Positions 1 to 10,560 of a stretch of 64,000 bases of DNA are shown one piece after another. How positions within the stretch are numbered: position 1 is the stretch's first letter; every line of letters starts with the position of its first letter. The DNA is taken from contig MNCI01025409.1 of the NCBI GenBank assembly GCA_015680685.1, positions 6,940-70,939 of the forward strand. Direction: 5' to 3'. Position numbers and translations under genes: made by a program. Under the pieces are notes generated by a model. The model was not told the DNA's origin and ran no database searches. It saw only the letters and a list, made by a program, of their open reading frames with translations. Source of the DNA: Gnetum montanum. Lineage: Eukaryota; Streptophyta; Gnetopsida; Gnetales; Gnetaceae.

Positions 1-588
1 CACACAACAAGTGGACACCCCGTGGTTGATAGCTACTAAAAAGAGCAACCCATCAACATGCATGGAACGAACTAGGGAAATGACTCATGCCAACAACGAA
101 AGCATAGACACATTGGAATATGAGCATCGTTAACTTCCATCCCTTAACCTGAAAACATCAATGGGAAGAAGTTGGACACTTTTAAGAAATTCAAATAGAT
201 GCTCATTATTTCGGATCTCTCCCTTTCCATTCAATCATGGGGGAGATGGTCACCTATTGATGAGACGCGATTCGCACAGGCCGCGATATCGCGTACGCGA
301 TATCGTGGCCTGTGCGAATCGCGTCTCATCAATAGGTGACCATCTCCCCCATGATTGAATGGAAAGGGAGAGATCCGAAATAATGAGCATCTATTTGAAT
401 TTCTTAAAAGTGTCCAACTTCTTCCCATTGATGTTTTCAGGTTAAGGGATGGAAGTTAACGATGCTCATATTCCAATGTGTCTATGCTTTCGTTGTTGGC
501 ATGAGTCATTTCCCTAGTTCGTTCCATGCATGTTGATGGGTTGCTCTTTTTAGTAGCTATCAACCACGGGGTGTCCACTTGTTGTGTG
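1..588. repeat. Near-perfect palindrome, two element 3' ends head to head
   Basis: Position n pairs with 589-n across the whole stretch; the axis lies between 294 and 295. The only mismatch I found is 283/306 (G opposite T). Each arm carries the tail of an Athila-like protease region, a polymerase-deletion scar and the end of pol. The right arm continues into a minus-strand protease at 620. The left arm runs off the window, so its true length is unknown. It could be a real inverted duplication or a hairpin or chimeric-read artefact of assembly. Confidence 0.95.
258..331. other. Palindrome core resembling two LTR tips
   Basis: The core begins TGATGAG and ends CTCATCA, the same 7-bp inverted termini that bound the Athila-like LTRs here. 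It contains the GATATCGCG / CGCGATATC motif found in the U3 of the LTRs at 9230, 17147, 24630 and 29205. It can be read as two LTR starts joined in opposite orientation, or as an LTR reduced to 74 bp. Confidence 0.6.
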
Positions 589-619
589 ATTGCTATATAT
601 AGGCATCTTTGTATTTGTG

Positions 620-1320
620 TTTCTTGGGCACACTAGTTACATGGAAGAGATGCTGAGCATTCCTCCATGTCATCACCCTCTGAGTCACTATATGTGATGC
701 ACAAAACTTTCTTCTTCTCAATATTTCCATAAATATTTACCTTAGATATCTCCAAGGAAAGATTGCAAATCCCTAGGTACGCATCTATTGTACTTAGCCA
801 TGGCCTTCCCATTATAATTGGGAAGTCCCCTTCGTTGTTGTTAACTTCTATCACCATGAAATTAGCTGGGTATGACCAACCACACATAGTGGTAATGATG
901 TCCTCCACCAATCCTAAGGGAATGGTGATGGATTGGTCAGCCAGCTCCAATTGAATATTTCTCTTCTTAAGTTTGGGCAGGTTCTAGGCTTGATACATTT
1001 CTCTTGAGATTAAGTTGACTCCGGAACCTAAGTCAGGAAGAGCCTTATGTGGTTTGTTCCTGATGACTTGGAGGTAGATTAAGGGACTTTTAGGATCAGA
1101 TAGTTTCCTGGGAAGGTGGCCTACCTTGCTCCAATCGGTTACAGTATGTGTTAACATAACCGTATGTGTTGAGCTCTGGTATTGGTTTGAAGGGAGCTCC
1201 GAAGCCTTATGTGTTAGAGGAGCATTCACAGACTCAACCACTTGTTGTTGTGAGAGCTTGTCTAGGCTTTTGGTTCTAAAGAAAGGTCTTCTCTTTTTGC
1301 GGTTTTCAGAACTAGCAGCG
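620..1320 (-). pseudogene. Athila-like protease (retropepsin) relic
   Basis: The minus strand reads through the end of gag into a retropepsin-like domain. The active-site region is DLGSGVNLIS, where functional enzymes have D-S/T-G. It is followed by ELADQSITIPLGLVED, GWSYPANFMVIEV and the flap-side block PIIMGRPWLSTIDA. The frame is nearly open. The stop after MYQA (near 984) replaces the Trp seen at that place in the copy at 19540, consistent with TGG to TAG. After the protease the sequence enters the palindrome and the pol-deletion scar, so RT, RNase H and integrase are absent. The enzyme would have cut the Gag-Pol polyprotein in the particle. Confident as a relic of this family. Confidence 0.85.
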
Positions 1321-3315
1321 GGTTGAATGTTTACTGCTCTCGTAGCATTACGTTGTTGTGGTTAAGTGAGGAGTTTCCCTTGCATTGTTGGAGTGGGTGG
1401 TATGGGAACTACCAGTGGAAGAGAGGTGGACAGATTAGGAGGATGGTGTAGATGTGGAGCATCTCCCGGAGGAGAAGGAGTCCTTCTAAAGTACTCCCAA
1501 ACTTGGTAGTGATGTTGGGAAGTTGTGTGACCCATGGAGTCACTTAGAGAAATCGGCTGCTGCACGTAGTATCCATATGGGTCTGGCTTCTGGAAAGGGT
1601 ACTATTGTTTCGATGAAGGCATCCCCCATGACTATGGGAATTGCCACTACTGATGTTGCCTGATGAGTTGTGGTGGAGTTCCACTTGGATAGTACATCAA
1701 TGGTTGGTGGAACTGTCTTGGGTTACCTTGGGGATAAGGTAACCTTCAGGGTGTCTATCGTTTGTTAAGTCTCGGATTGAGTGTATACACCCTAGACTCT
1801 TGTAGATGTGAGATGATTGGACAATATCCCTTAGGATGTTCATAGTAGCAGATCTCACATCCACCATCATTGTTTGTATCCGAATCCACAACCTCATCGG
1901 AGATAGTTATTTTTCCCTTACCCTTGTCACATGCAAGACCTGAATCTCTCCGCTTTTTCTTATCTTTGTCACTACTTCATTCCTCCTTAGACTCTATGAT
2001 TTTTAGGACAAGTTCAAGTCTACTATCCAAGGAGTCCTGTATCTAATCTACCTTAGTTGCTACTTCCATTGTTAGCTTTTGAAGCGGTGAGGTTTTTCTG
2101 TTTACCAACTCTTTGAGTGATGACTCATCCTCTTCATCGTAGAATCTTACTCCCCTCTTTCGAAGAGAGGGATCACAGTTATATTCTTCCTCACTCTTTC
2201 TTTTTCATAGCTCCCCTTCTTATTTGGCTACTTGCTCCAAAAACCTGTGAAATTCATGGGATCTAACTTCTGATAATTTTCCTTAGGCATAGGTTCCAAG
2301 GATTCTCCTAGTTTCATACCTTAGCCCATCTATGAGATGGCGAAGTTGATCCCGTTGTGCATAACCATGGCCCGGGAAATGACGTAACAATGTGTAGTAG
2401 CGGTCCATGGCAGCATCCAAGGGTTCATGAGTAGCTTGCTTCCATCCTTGGATCTACTTATGCAAGTTAGACACCCTGGAGTATGTCTGATATTTATCAT
2501 TGAAGAGTTCTAACATCGTACTCCACCTCCTGATGGTTTCCGATTCTAAGGACCAGTACCAACTCTCTGCTTCCTTTATGAGTGTCCTGGGAAACAACTT
2601 TAGTTTCTGCCACTCGTTTTCTATGTTTTGCAAGGCACAGGCATCGTGGAATTCCTATAAATGATTCTGTGGATCAACATTATATCCCCCTTTAAATCAT
2701 GGGATGTTGTTCATGTCTAAGCGCTTGATCCGACTATTTTTAAATGCCTTGTTGGGATTCTCACTGTCTTCGTTATATTTAGCATGCTTCGGGTGGCAAG
2801 TAGGGGTTCATCATGATCATCTCTTTCATGATGTCTATGATGTCTATGTTGTTCTCTACTTTCCCTTCATTCATGCCTTGATTCTCTTGATTGCCCTTGT
2901 CCTCTCTCTCGACTCTCTCATCGAGGTGTCTCATTTTGCTCACCCTTATCCTCACTGTTATGCTCTTGATGACTGCACCTTAATGTGGAAGGAGAGGATG
3001 AATGATGTGATGAAGGGGAAGAAGAAGGAGAACCATCATCATGACGATGTTTCCAACCTTCTCTTCTGTTATCCCTGCCCCGATCATGATGACAATTAGA
3101 GTGCCCATCCTTGTCATGTGTTGTTGTTCCCTTAGTGAACAGCTGGTGTTCACGGGGATCAGAACCAGGGTTGTGTATTGCGGAGCCTAGGTTCTGATAC
3201 CCCACCTCCTCACTATCATTAGGAGGGGGAACATATTTCAATAGAGAACCTGTTATAAATGGTTCACCATCTCCAATTTCACTTAGGACGTGCGGGACCT
3301 CTTTGCCCTTCAACA
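1321..3315 (-). pseudogene. Athila-like gag relic
   Basis: Read on the minus strand from 3315 downward: a polar and basic linker with a Ser/His-rich run (about 3000-2918), a capsid-type domain near 2715-2400 (blocks FKGGYN, EFHDAC, KLKLFP, WSTMLELFN), a lysine- and glutamate-rich stretch, a Cys-containing motif near 1830-1860, then a Pro/Gln/Tyr-rich tail leading straight into the protease. The frame is broken repeatedly, with several stops in place of Gln codons. The N-terminus is missing: at about 3315 the sequence is fused to a capsid fragment from a different copy. Gag would have formed the virus-like particle. Confidence 0.8.
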
Positions 3316-3800
3316 GAAGAATTCTACCATTGTTGGCGAACATCGAATTGATTTTGGTTTTAAAAACCTATATCATACTTTTTCTTGGCCAACAAGTATC
3401 ATGGGAAAGAGCTTAAGTTTTTTCCATCGATCCATATTGTTCCATATATAGGCATCATGGAAGGCTTGTAAATGATGTTGCAGATCTGAATCATAGCCTC
3501 CTAAAAACTTGGAAAAGTTGTTTAAATCAAGCCTAGGTAGATGGATTTCCTTACAATGCCTGCAGGATATTTGAACAGCCTCTTGTATATGCATTAGGCT
3601 CTTAGTGGTAAACAAAGGTTCATCATCACTAAGTAGGTTATAAGTTTCTGAGTTGGTACAATGTTGTCTTTGTTTATGTTGGCCTTCCTGACTTTTCCCA
3701 TGGGTTCGATTTTTATTTCTATGCCAACCCCTTGAGGAATAGTCATCCATTCTTGGGGATGTCCCATCTTCACTAGAGGTGTGTAAGTTGGATGACAAAA
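3316..3800 (-). pseudogene. gag fragment, linker plus first part of capsid
   Basis: The minus strand encodes a polar region followed by LDLNNFSKFLGGYDSDLQ, HLQAFHDAY and KLKLFPMILV, the start of the gag capsid domain. It ends within the block that aligns with WSTMLELFN and is then joined to gag linker sequence of the neighbouring copy. This order is impossible in one element, so it is a recombination or deletion junction. The 160 bases on its right (3801-3961) have an open minus frame that I do not recognise. Confidence 0.65.
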
Positions 3801-3961
3801 GTCCTTGAGTATCGTTGGGGTGTTTATGAACATATGAAACTCCTGCATAAGATTGAGTACTCTAAACTCTTTTATTGGTTCTCCAATGAATTTCCTCGCT
3901 AGATGTTGCTTTATCACTACATGTTTTGGACAATTTAACATTCTCAGTTGTTGGCCACTAG

Positions 3962-4560
3962 GTGTCTTTTGGTTTGGTGGCCCATGATCTTTCTTTTGCA
4001 CACACATGTTTTTCACATCCATTATGGACTAGTATAAGGATTGTGTTGACATTTTGGAAGGTCATTCCACAATTACATCCATCTTTTTCAATAGTAATTC
4101 ATGGAATCTTTTGTGAATGTATGGATTTGTGCTTATCTTTCTTAGAGATGTTCAAAGACAAGTCTCTCATGTTTAACTTAGCATTCATGATGCTAAGCCA
4201 TGTTCTCCCCATTATGATTGAAAATTCCTTGTCATTATATTTCATGTCAATAACCAGAAAGTCTACTAGATATGATCACCCATTGCTAGTAGTCACCATA
4301 TCTTTTATCTATCCCAAAGGACTAGTGATAGATTGATTTGTAAGCTCTAACTAGATGTTTCACTTCTTTAAGGTTAGTAGGTTCTATGCTTTGTATGTTT
4401 CTAGAGAAATCAATTTAACTTTGGAACTCAAATCTAGTAGAGCCTTGCATGGTAGATTTTCAGCTACTCATAGATAAATCAAAGGAACTACTGGATCCAT
4501 TCTTTTCCTAGGAAGTATTCCTTCCTTGATCCAATTTAATACTATCTCTATTATCATGAT
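3962..4560 (-). pseudogene. Diverged Athila-like protease relic
   Basis: Minus-strand sequence matches the protease at 620-1320 at the DNA level: the GW-YP block, the PIIM block and the conserved region around the VNLIS motif are all recognisable through many changes. The reading frame is no longer open. It is older or faster-decaying than the copy at 620. It lies downstream of a gag C-terminal piece (4561-5118), as expected for one element read on the minus strand. Confidence 0.6.
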
Positions 4561-5118
4561 AGTCTACATGTTCGTATCTAACAATGGTGAAAGGTTTTTT
4601 TTAAAAGAGGATCTTCCATAGAAGAATCCTGTTTTAATGAGGTTCCAACTCTAGCAGCCTTTTTGGACTTGTCCTAAAGAAATGACATTTATTTGATTAG
4701 CCCTTAGTATTGTTGGTAAGATCCTCTATTTGTATATGTGTTGCCTTGGTAGCTTTCCTCTATTGTGGTTGTGATGGGAATTCCCCTTGCATAGTAGGTG
4801 GTGGCACTAGTGGTAAAGAATTAGGAGTTGAAGTTGATGAATTAGTTGCTTGCAAATGCATGTATGCGTTTGAATTTATTCTTGGTGGTGTTGGTCTATG
4901 GTATTCAGCTAGATAATATTATGGATCTTGAATGACTACATTTCTTGGAGCGATTGGATGTTGCACATAGTATTTATATGCATCCAATTGCTAATATGGG
5001 TACTATTGGCATGGTGGTGGCATGGCCCATGATTGGCGTTGTTGCCACTATTGATGATATTTCTCTTGTGGTTGTGGGGTAGGCTCCACAAAGATAGTAT
5101 ATTGGTTGGAAGGCTTGT
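4561..5118 (-). pseudogene. gag C-terminal relic
   Basis: The minus strand carries the Pro/Gln/Tyr-rich C-terminal part of Athila-like gag, including the short repeated CATAG/CCATATG blocks around a Tyr-Gly-Tyr-Tyr region and the Met-Gln-Gly-Glu block seen in every gag copy of the window. Many stops are present. It is cut at about 5118 by plus-strand LTR sequence. Confidence 0.55.
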
Positions 5119-5606
5119 TCATGAGAGCAGTTACCCTAGCAGTTTATTCTAATTATTAGAGCAGTTACTCTAGTGGTTTTTTCTAATTATTAGAGTGGTT
5201 ACTCTAATTATTAGAGTAGTTGCTCCCAAGCTTATAAATACAGTGCCTAGGTGCACAATTGGAAAAGGAAGCCTTTTAGTAGTCAAGTAGCAAAACTCTT
5301 GAAGTCTATTTGAAAGTTAGAGTATTTTTCAAGTGCCCGCAGCAGGAGGTCTAAGTGTGGATGGATCTTTATTCAAGCATTGTGTACCTGAGCACACCTT
5401 GTGTACGGCAATAAAGATGAGCTCTTTGATTCATCCTTGTAGCACTTGAGATTTTTTTCTTACGCATTTCTTTTATTTTATTTTCTTATGAATTTATTTT
5501 ATTTTATTTTATTTTATGCACTTTACATTTCTATTATTAGCATAGCAATTCATTTTAATCAATTAAGAAAATCGTTAAATTACACAAGCATGACCACTTC
5601 GAAAAA
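5119..5606 (+). mobile_element. Truncated Athila-like LTR
   Basis: The segment holds the U3 end with repeated CTAATTATTAGAG palindromes, a TATA box (TTATAAATA near 5232), the R-region words shared by other LTRs (CAAGTGCCCGCAGCAGG, ATCTTTATTCAAGCATTG) and a polyadenylation-type AATAAAG near 5410. The last ~350 bases of U5, the primer binding site and the gag start are missing. At about 5600-5607 the LTR passes directly into mid-gag sequence. U3 type matches the LTR at 14238-15201, not the downstream LTR at 9230. Confidence 0.75.
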
Positions 5607-6420
5607 GTTAACAACGGAAGTATCAGCTACGGTAGATGAAATATGAAGCTCCTTAGATAATAAAATTGAAATTTTCCTAAAGATCGTAGAGGATTCTAAG
5701 GAAGAACAAAGTAGTGACAAGGATAAGAAAAAGTGGAGAGATTTAGACCCTGCACGTAACAAGGGTAAGGAAAAAATGAATATGGCCGATGAGGTTGTGG
5801 ATTCGAATATAGAAAATGACGGTGGATGTGAGATCTGCTAATATGACCATCCTAAGGGATGTTGTTCAATCATCTCACATCTACAAGAGTCTGGGGTGTA
5901 TGCACTCAACCCGAGACTTAACATATGGCAAGCACCCTAGAGGTTACCTTATCCTCAAGGTAACCCAAGACAGTTTCACCAACCATTAACGTACTATCCA
6001 AGTGGAACTCCACCACAACCCATCAGGCAACATCAGCAGTAGCAACATCCACAGTCATGGGGGATGCCATCGCCTAGGCAACAATACCCTTACCGGAAAC
6101 CAGATCCTTATGGCTATTATGTGTAGCAGCCAGTTTCTCCAAGTGACTCCATGGGTCACACAACTCCACAACATCACTACCAAGTTCAAGAGTATTTTAG
6201 AAGGACTCCCTCTCCTTCGGGAGACGCTCGACATCCATACCATCCTCCAAATCCATCTGCCTCTCTTACGCCGATAGTTCCACTACCTCTCGCTTTAACA
6301 ATGCAAGGGGAACTCCCCTCTCAACCACAGCAACATAATGCTACGAGAACTGTAAATATTCAACCCGCTGCTAGTTCTGACAACTGAAAAAAGAGAAGAC
6401 CTTTCTTCAGAACCAAAAGC
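5607..6420 (+). pseudogene. Athila-like gag, C-terminal half
   Basis: The frame starts abruptly after the LTR junction at a helical stretch (TEVSATVDEI), then a Lys/Asp-rich region and a zinc-knuckle-like motif C-x2-C-x3-H-x3-C near 5827-5862. A Pro/Gln/Tyr-rich tail follows, ending at a MQGELPSQPQQHNA block before the protease. Four or five single stops interrupt an otherwise continuous frame, several of them TAG in place of CAG. The whole N-terminus and capsid domain are absent. The flow into protease without a gap matches the copy on the minus strand at 620-3315. Confidence 0.8.
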
Positions 6421-7104
6421 CTAGACAAGCTCTCACAACCACAAGCGGTTGAGTCTGTGCACACTCCTCCAACATACAAGGCTTCGGATCTCCCTTCAAA
6501 CCAACAACAGAGCTTAACGCATATGGTTCTGTTAACACATACGGTAACTGACTGGATCAAGGTAGGACACCTTCCTAGGAAACAATCTAACCCTGGAAGT
6601 CCCTTAATTTATCTCCAAGTCACCGGAATCGAACCTCATAAGGCTCTTCTTGACTCAGGTTTTGGAGTCAACTTAATCTCACGAGAAATGTATCAAGCTT
6701 GAAACCTATCCCAACTTAAGAAGAGTAATACTCAACTAGAGCTAGTTGACCAATCCATCACCATTCCCTTGGGATTGGTGGAGGACATCATTACGACTCT
6801 GTGTGATTGGTCATACCCATATGATTTCCTAGTGATAGAAGTCAACAGTAACAACGAGGACTTCATAATTATAACGGGAAGGGCATGGATGAGTACAGTA
6901 GACGCATGCCTAGGGATTCGTGATCTTTCCTTGAAAATATCTAAGGTAAACATTTGTGGAAAGATCGAGAAGAAGAAAGTTCCATGTATCACATACAGTG
7001 ACTCATCGGGTGATGACATGGAGGAATGCTCAGCATCTCCTACATGCAACAGGTGTGCCCTAGAAACTCTGAGACAAAGGTGCCTATATGTAGCAACCAC
7101 ATAA
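6421..7104 (+). pseudogene. Athila-like protease, best preserved copy
   Basis: A retropepsin-like domain with an intact active-site D-S-G (LLDSGFGVNLIS, near 6650-6680), then LVDQSITIPLGLVED and IITGRAWMSTVDACLGI. There is one in-frame stop (TGA where another copy has Trp) just after the MYQA block, which splits it into two open frames of 81 and 111 codons. The C-terminal end (IEKKKVPCITYSD, then MEECSAS) is the linker that leads to reverse transcriptase in complete elements such as C at 19800. Here it runs into a deletion scar instead. It is the best preserved pro domain of the window, although it still lacks an uninterrupted frame. Confidence 0.85.
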
Positions 7105-7345
7105 TAAGTGGATACCCCGTGGTTGATAGCTAGTCGAAAGAGCAATCCACCAACGTGCATGGAATGAACTGGGGGAAAAACTCATGCCCATAACGAAAGC
7201 ATCGACACATTGGAATATGAGCGTCGCCAACTTCCACCCCTTAACCTCAGAACATTAATTGGAAGAAGTTGGATTCTTCTAAGAAATTCAAATAGGCATT
7301 CATTATTTTGGATCTCTCCTTTTCCATTCAGTCATGGGGGAGATG
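7105..7345 (+). pseudogene. Polymerase-deletion scar (pro linker joined to pol end)
   Basis: The first half continues the pro-RT linker (PWLIAS, SIDTLEYERRQL). The second half aligns with the last bases of pol and the start of the 3' noncoding region of element C (22760-22840, around GATCTTTCCCTTCCAACT and TCATGGAGGAGATGG). RT, RNase H and integrase, about 2.5 kb, are missing between them. The same junction occurs in both arms of the palindrome at 1-588. Confidence 0.8.
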
Positions 7346-9212
7346 GCCACCTATGTTAATCATTCGAGGCCTTCAGTTCTTTTAAGTTTTTGATTTACAC
7401 GTTTTTGTTTTACAAATTTCTTTAAATTTTCTTATTTTTATTTTACAACATTGTTATACTTTTTCATTTCTTGTGTGTGTGTGTGTGTGTGTTATCCATC
7501 TTGTAAGTTTGTCACCTAATAAGTGTTCTTCATGATGGTATGAATTATTTTCCTATTGATTGCTAATGTTTGGTTTTTATCTTTAAGTTATGATGTTGAT
7601 ACTAAGGTATGGTACTTTTGATATGGTAGGCAATGAGTCCACTTCATCCATACATCCACAAATTTCTATGATCTCTCTCACCTTGGAAATGTACAATCAC
7701 TTATAAAATAAGAACTATAACAAATCAGTGACTGGGCATTTCTCAAACTAAGGAAGGACTCAAGGATTGAAAAGGGTGTGACTTCAAGGGAACTTGATGC
7801 ATTTGTATTGGCCATTATCTTGAGTGCTTGTATGTTTTCTTCATGAGTTTTCTTACTGTTCCGATGTTACAATCTTATTGGGAAGCTGAGCAAATAAAAA
7901 TAACAAATTCTTTGCATGGTGTGGTTCTCACGTATAAACACATAAAAAAAAAAAGAGAAAGTGAGAATTCAAAGCACACCCCTTAGACGAAATAATCATT
8001 TGGGCTACAAGCACTAGTTATGGAACTAAAATAAAAATGTTCCCTCTAACTAAGGCCCTTCTCGCTTCCCATTCTCTCCTCCTTCGTTTCGTTGAATGGT
8101 GGTGGCTCTTGGGTGAAGGCATTCTTATTACTTTAAGGGGATGGATTGGCCAAATGCATTAATGCGAAGTCACTGGATGTGATTTGTTTAAGGCTGGACT
8201 TGGAATGGGATTTTCTACGTCACATTAACCATGATATATACAAGGGGCTGTACACCACCTTGCTCTTGGGATTCCATTCCATTCTCTTCTCTCCATCCTT
8301 TTCTTCATGGTCCACCTCATTGTCGATTGTATCATTAGTGTATATTTTGGTTGATGCATTGTTTTCTTTTTGGTAAATTCTTGCGGTTAAAACTTTAACT
8401 CTTGTTTCAAATGACATTCCTAGAGCCTATGGACTCTTTGAATGTGGGTATGTTAGGGCATTAAGGGCATGAGCCTGCTTTGGGGAGGACCCACTGACAT
8501 TCCTCTTTGGTGCATCTGTTAAATTCTTTACCCTAACATTTTTGCAATCTATTTTATTTTGTTCATTTTCATCTTGACATCCATTTCACTGACATTATAG
8601 TTGTTTCTTTTTCTCCATCTTTCTTGTTCATTTTCTTTTTCCATTCTATCGCTACTGAAGGTTCGCTCTTAGTCATGGGGGTACAAGGCCCAATTTTTTC
8701 AATTTTCTCCTAACCCCTACACCTTTGGTAGTCACCATTATTATATCTCCAAACCCTTATCAGCCATACCACAACCTAAGCCAATGGACCTTTCACCGAA
8801 GCAAGGTATCAACCGCATTGAGATTCATTTACCCTTGCTAATATAAGATTTTGTTGTGTGTGAAAATGGCAATCATATAACAATGGATTGGATTTAGAGA
8901 GAACACTTGGAATGGATTGGTGCTGAAGTAGCTATGCAAGGAACGAGATTGATGACGCACTTATGGATGGACAACGAAAGGCACAATCTTAGTGTTGACA
9001 GCAGCAAAACTTCTTTCTTCGTCTCTCTCCTTTTCAGCTGCCAAATAAGGTCGGATGTCAAATGTAATAAGGTGTTCACTCTTGTGTCATGAATACCAGT
9101 TTTGTCATGTGTTGTAATTATGATCCATTCACATGTCATCCCATTAGTTTCATTTGAGTCAATAATACCATACTGTCCCAATATTTTGTAAGGAACTCGA
9201 GGATGAGTTTTT
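7346..9212 (+). other. Athila-like 3' noncoding region
   Basis: No coding sequence is convincing here. It begins with repeated TTTTGTTTTACA-like words, holds conserved blocks shared with element C (22840-24612) and, reversed, with element E (49061-50640): GGTAGGCAATGAGTCCAC near 7627, CTACAAGCACTAGTTATG near 8005 and GGGCATTAAGGGCATGAGC near 8456. It leads to the polypurine tract. Confidence 0.75.
7472..7492 (+). repeat. (TG)n microsatellite
   Basis: An uninterrupted run of TG dinucleotides in the 3' noncoding region. Confidence 0.95.
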
Positions 9213-9229
9213 ATTCAGTCATGGGGGTA
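9213..9229 (+). promoter_or_regulatory. Polypurine tract
   Basis: ATTCAGTCATGGGGGTA directly precedes the LTR start TGATGGG. The same sequence stands before the 3' LTR of element C, so it is the likely plus-strand DNA primer site. Confidence 0.8.
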
Positions 9230-10086
9230 TGATGGGACACGATATCGCATACGCGATATCGCGTCCGCTGCAATATCGCATCCCACGAGATATCACGTAT
9301 GCGATATCGTGTCATCCCCTGCGATATCGCGTACACGATATCGTGGTTCGTCGCTAGTTCTATAAATAAGAGGTGGCTCTCCCTTGTTTCTCATCTAGAT
9401 CTAGACCCTTAGTGAAACTCTAGGAGTTTTACCTCTCTAGAGATAGAATATTTTCCATGTGCCCATAGTAGGAGCTCCAAAGTGAATGGATCTTTATTCG
9501 AGAAAATATTGTACCTAAACACAAGTTTGTATATGGAAATAGAGACGAACTTCTTAGATAAACCTTGTAGTGCATGGAATAGGATAAATAGGACTTTATT
9601 TATGGTTATTTATTATTTATCATTTGAATGCTTTATTAGTCATTAAATCTCTCTCAACCCTTCTCCAGTAGTCAAGTGCACAGTATGACCGCTTTGAGCA
9701 CGTGCGTTACGCTTGGTGATCCCAGTAACAAATAGCGTTTGGTAACCAAGGTTGCATTTGTTCAGGGTGTGAACAGGAAGTTGGAACAGATGTTGATGCT
9801 AGGTTAATTAAGGCTTAGTTAGTTAGTTAAAGTTAGTCAATTAGTCTCTTCACCCTTCACCTCACTAGCATAGGAGATAAAACAGAAAAGATATAAAAAT
9901 CACATACCTCAGACTTACTTAACTATACAATCGTGAAAAATACAAGTAAGTCTAGGAAGACAACGAATGATTAACCTTAAGTGTTCCATAAGATGTGTAG
10001 GCACTTAGTCTGCGGAGTTTGACCGGATCGTGCGTGTAAAGCTCGTATTCGTATGGTTGAATGTAGGGGTACCTCACCACTCATTA
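9230..10086 (+). mobile_element. Athila-like 3' LTR, GATATC type
   Basis: Starts TGATGGG after the polypurine tract and ends CACTCATTA (canonical CACTCATCA). U3 holds six to seven GATATCGCG-type half-palindromes (9238-9350), then TATAAATA at 9361. R contains AGTGCCC-like and ATCTTTATTCGAG words, then the U5 end (GTATGGTTG, AGGGGTACC). No matching duplication was found with the truncated LTR at 5119, which is of another U3 type. Confidence 0.85.
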
Positions 10087-10480
10087 TTGTCTTTCTAGTT
10101 TCATAACTAGTGCTTGTAGCCCATATTGCTTTATTATGTCTAAGAGGTGTGCTTTGAATTCTCACACTTTTTTTTCTTTTTTTGCATGAGAACCACACCA
10201 TGCAAAGACTTATTTTTATTCACTTAGTTTCCCAATTTTTGAACAATGTCAAAATGGCAAAAAACCCAAGAAAAAGCATCCAAGCATCTAAGAGAATGAC
10301 CAGCACAAATGCATTGAATCTCCTTGAAGTCACACCCTTATCATCCTTTGAGTCTTTCCTTGGTTTGAAAGTACCCAACCACTAATTCATTAAAAGTTTA
10401 CTTCGAAAAAGAGGGACTGTACAATTCCAAGCCAAAGGAGACCATAGAGTTGTATGAATGAGTGGACAGTGTGGACTCAT
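10087..10480 (-). other. Fragment of Athila-like 3' noncoding region, reversed
   Basis: The minus strand matches the conserved noncoding blocks of 7627-8040 (AATGAGTCCAC, AAAGCACACC, CTACAAGCACTAGTTATG). It is cut on the left by the LTR end at 10086 and on the right by a gag shard. No gene is supported. Confidence 0.65.
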
Positions 10481-10560
10481 TGCCTATTTTACCACCTGCT
10501 CTAGCTATGCAGGGTGAAATCCCTACCCAACCACAGCAACATAATGTCATAAGAGCAAAA
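10481..10560 (+). pseudogene. gag C-terminal shard
   Basis: About 80 bases match the Met-Gln-Gly-Glu-Ile/Leu-Pro block of Athila-like gag (compare 6300-6350). It is isolated between unrelated pieces, which marks a double junction. Confidence 0.6.

Noticed and set aside
161-428. Two nearly identical 65-codon ORFs on opposite strands
   Set aside because: A by-product of the palindrome and of the pol-deletion scar.
8146-8376. Small ORFs in the 3' noncoding region of the gag-pro copy
   Set aside because: Not conserved as frames in the homologous regions of C and E; low-complexity hydrophobic content.
9238-9350. GATATC palindromes as a bacterial or phage operator array
   Set aside because: They lie between the LTR start and TATAAATA in several plant LTRs, so they are U3 repeats.
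5119-10086. One complete element with LTRs 5119 and 9230
   Set aside because: The two LTRs have different U3 types, R-U5 are too different, and no target duplication matches.
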